Assembly (NCBI GenBank): GCA_031553235.1
Contig: JAVBLS010000048.1
Span: 1 to 64,000, forward strand
DNA: 64,000 nt
DNA from: Frigididesulfovibrio sp031553235
Lineage (GTDB): Bacteria; Desulfobacterota; Desulfovibrionia; Desulfovibrionales; Desulfovibrionaceae
Direction: 5' to 3'
A program made the translations under genes and the position numbers. The notes beneath the pieces are model-generated. The model did no database searches. It had not been told where the DNA came from and was given only the letters and a program-made list of their open reading frames with translations. Positions 61,471-64,000 of this stretch are shown here, piece after piece. Within the stretch, counting starts at the first letter, position 1, and the number at the start of each line of letters is the position of its first letter.

Positions 61471-62593
61471 CGCCCCCGAAAGACCACTGCCGGATCTATG
61501 TATTTTATTTTACTGATAGAAATGAGCGAGGCCGCAAGGCACATGAACAGGGTGATCGCGAAAATGCCCAGGGCCAACTGCCAGGGCAGGATGATGGCCG
61601 CATCGCCGAAACGGCGCAACTCGACCACAAGCAGGCATATGGCCATGCCGATGCCGTAGCCCAGACCCGCGCCGATGCAGGCCTGCACCGCGAGGATGCG
61701 GGTGATGTAGGCGTTGGGCGCGCCCATGGCCTTTAAAGTGGCGAACTCGGCCAAGTGGTCCATGGTGGTGGCGTAGAGGGTTTGGGCCACCACGACCATG
61801 CCCACGATGAAACCGAGCACCGCGGCCAGCACCAGGGCGGCTCCGGCCCCGGTGCTCATCATCCAGTACATCCGGGTCTTGGTGCTGAACTCGTCGCGGG
61901 TGAAGGCGTCCACATTGGCCACACGCGCGTTGATCGCGTTGCGTACCTCTTCGGGCGTATGTCCCGGCGCGGTCTTGACCAACACGTAGGTGATTTCGCC
62001 CTGAGGGAAGCGGGAATAGTATTTGCCGTTGCGATAGGCCGTGAACACGTAAGGTGAAGTGGTGAAGGAACGGATGCCCCGGGTGAAGCCCATGACCCGG
62101 GCCCGGTGACTGATGATTTCCGCTTCCTGGCCCAGGGAGGTCACCCCGAGCTTCTCCAGATAGAGTTGATCCACAATCACCGCGTCATCCGCATCCAGAA
62201 CGCCGACATCCCCCTGGACCAGAGCCCACGGCCCGCCCATGCCTTTGTGGGTGTCGACGGCAACGATCTCGATGGATTCCTGCCCGCCGCCCGGTTTTTT
62301 CCAGAAGGCGAAGTCCACGACCATGCGCGCGGCCTTTTCCACCCCGGGCACGGCCAGCACCTCGGCATAGCGCGACTCCGGCATGGACATGGCGATGTCG
62401 AAGGTCTTGACGCCGCGCGAGGCCACCCAGACGTCGGCCCGGCTGTGGTCCACGACGCCCGAAATGGTGGTGACGAAGCCGAGAAAAAGTCCGCACTGCA
62501 TGGTCACCAACACCACCGCGAAGACAATGCCGGTGAGCGTCACCAGCAGACGCACCCGATCATGGCAAAGGTTGCGATAGGCGATGACCGCGA

Positions 62594-62597
<4 letters not shown>
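61467..62597 (-). CDS. ABC exporter permease, FtsX/DevC type
   Basis: 376 residues. N-terminal helix, a periplasmic domain of about 220 residues, and three C-terminal helices (about 255-365), the MacB/FtsX arrangement. N-terminal sequence R-N-L-C-H-D-R-V-R-L-L-V-T-L-T-G-I-V-F is typical of DevC. Overlaps its neighbours on both sides (ATGA), so the regulator, permease and ATPase genes are translationally coupled. Confidence 0.9.

Positions 62598-64000
<1,403 letters not shown>

Overview
The window looks like a chromosomal segment from a sulfate-reducing member of the Desulfovibrionaceae. Most of it is GC-rich. The pointers are a selenocysteine-containing periplasmic formate dehydrogenase, a Desulfovibrio gigas-type metal-binding adenylate kinase, the clpB/cbpA pair, an EpsC-type serine acetyltransferase, and a sulfite-exporter (TauE) cluster with a small membrane protein that resembles what I recall as the DVU0150 family. 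No tRNA, rRNA or CRISPR array was seen. The assignment rests on gene content only.

Layout. 0.2-4.2 kb (minus): a lipid-linked glycosylation operon (GT2, ChbG/HpnK deacetylase, GtrII-like transferase, GtrA flippase). 4.3-5.3 kb: gene debris, namely the tail of an ABC substrate-binding protein and a LacI/EutA chimeric pseudogene. 5.3-10 kb (minus): fdhA-fdhB-fdhE with an in-frame TGA selenocysteine codon. 10.4-14.1 kb (minus): cbpA-clpB. 14.2-18.5 kb (plus): polysaccharide deacetylase, panB, a eukaryote-like PFKFB kinase/phosphatase, cysK. 18.5-22.3 kb: an AT-rich integrase island (HIRAN-HhH, KilA-N, P4-type integrase) separating cysK from cysE. 22.3-27.4 kb: cysE, a PTS-EIIC/EAL fusion, adk, rpsT and an IS200 remnant. 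27.4-32.2 kb: a proline-rich repeat protein, a MoaE-like protein, a large protein with a retroviral-type CCHC zinc knuckle, and a small orphan. 32.4-36.9 kb (plus): TPP riboswitch plus terminator, then thiS-thiG-thiH-thiF-thiE-thiD. 37-43.2 kb (minus): TauE exporter, lipoprotein, small membrane proteins, histidine kinase and NapH-like ferredoxin. 43.4-49.5 kb: a divergent membrane-anchored AAA+ regulator, a PEP-synthase-like dikinase without the usual C-terminal barrel, and a radical SAM protein. 49.6-55.3 kb (minus): a large FeeM-like/ThiF-like/nitroreductase-like fusion enzyme, then DUF362 and polyferredoxin genes. 55.6-64 kb: PilZ protein, two PEP-CTERM proteins, CPBP protease, a DevBCA-type ABC exporter and a canonical sigma-54 activator running off the right edge.

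Working together. The thi operon makes the thiazole and couples it to the pyrimidine under thiamine pyrophosphate feedback. cysK and cysE form the cysteine pathway. Both PEP-CTERM genes carry sigma-54-type -24/-12 elements with the -12 GC the same distance (62 nt) from the start codon, and a GAFTGA-containing sigma-54 activator lies in the next operon, which suggests one regulon. The cluster around 43.3 kb has repeated operator-like sequences in the divergent region between the TauE operon and its presumed regulator.

Most unusual items: the three-domain FeeM/ThiF/nitroreductase protein; the membrane AAA+ regulator with a degenerate GAFTGA loop and a winged-helix tail; the EIIC-EAL fusion; the CCHC zinc-knuckle protein; and a family of dispersed palindromic repeats whose end motif TAGAGCA supplies the stop codon of several genes.
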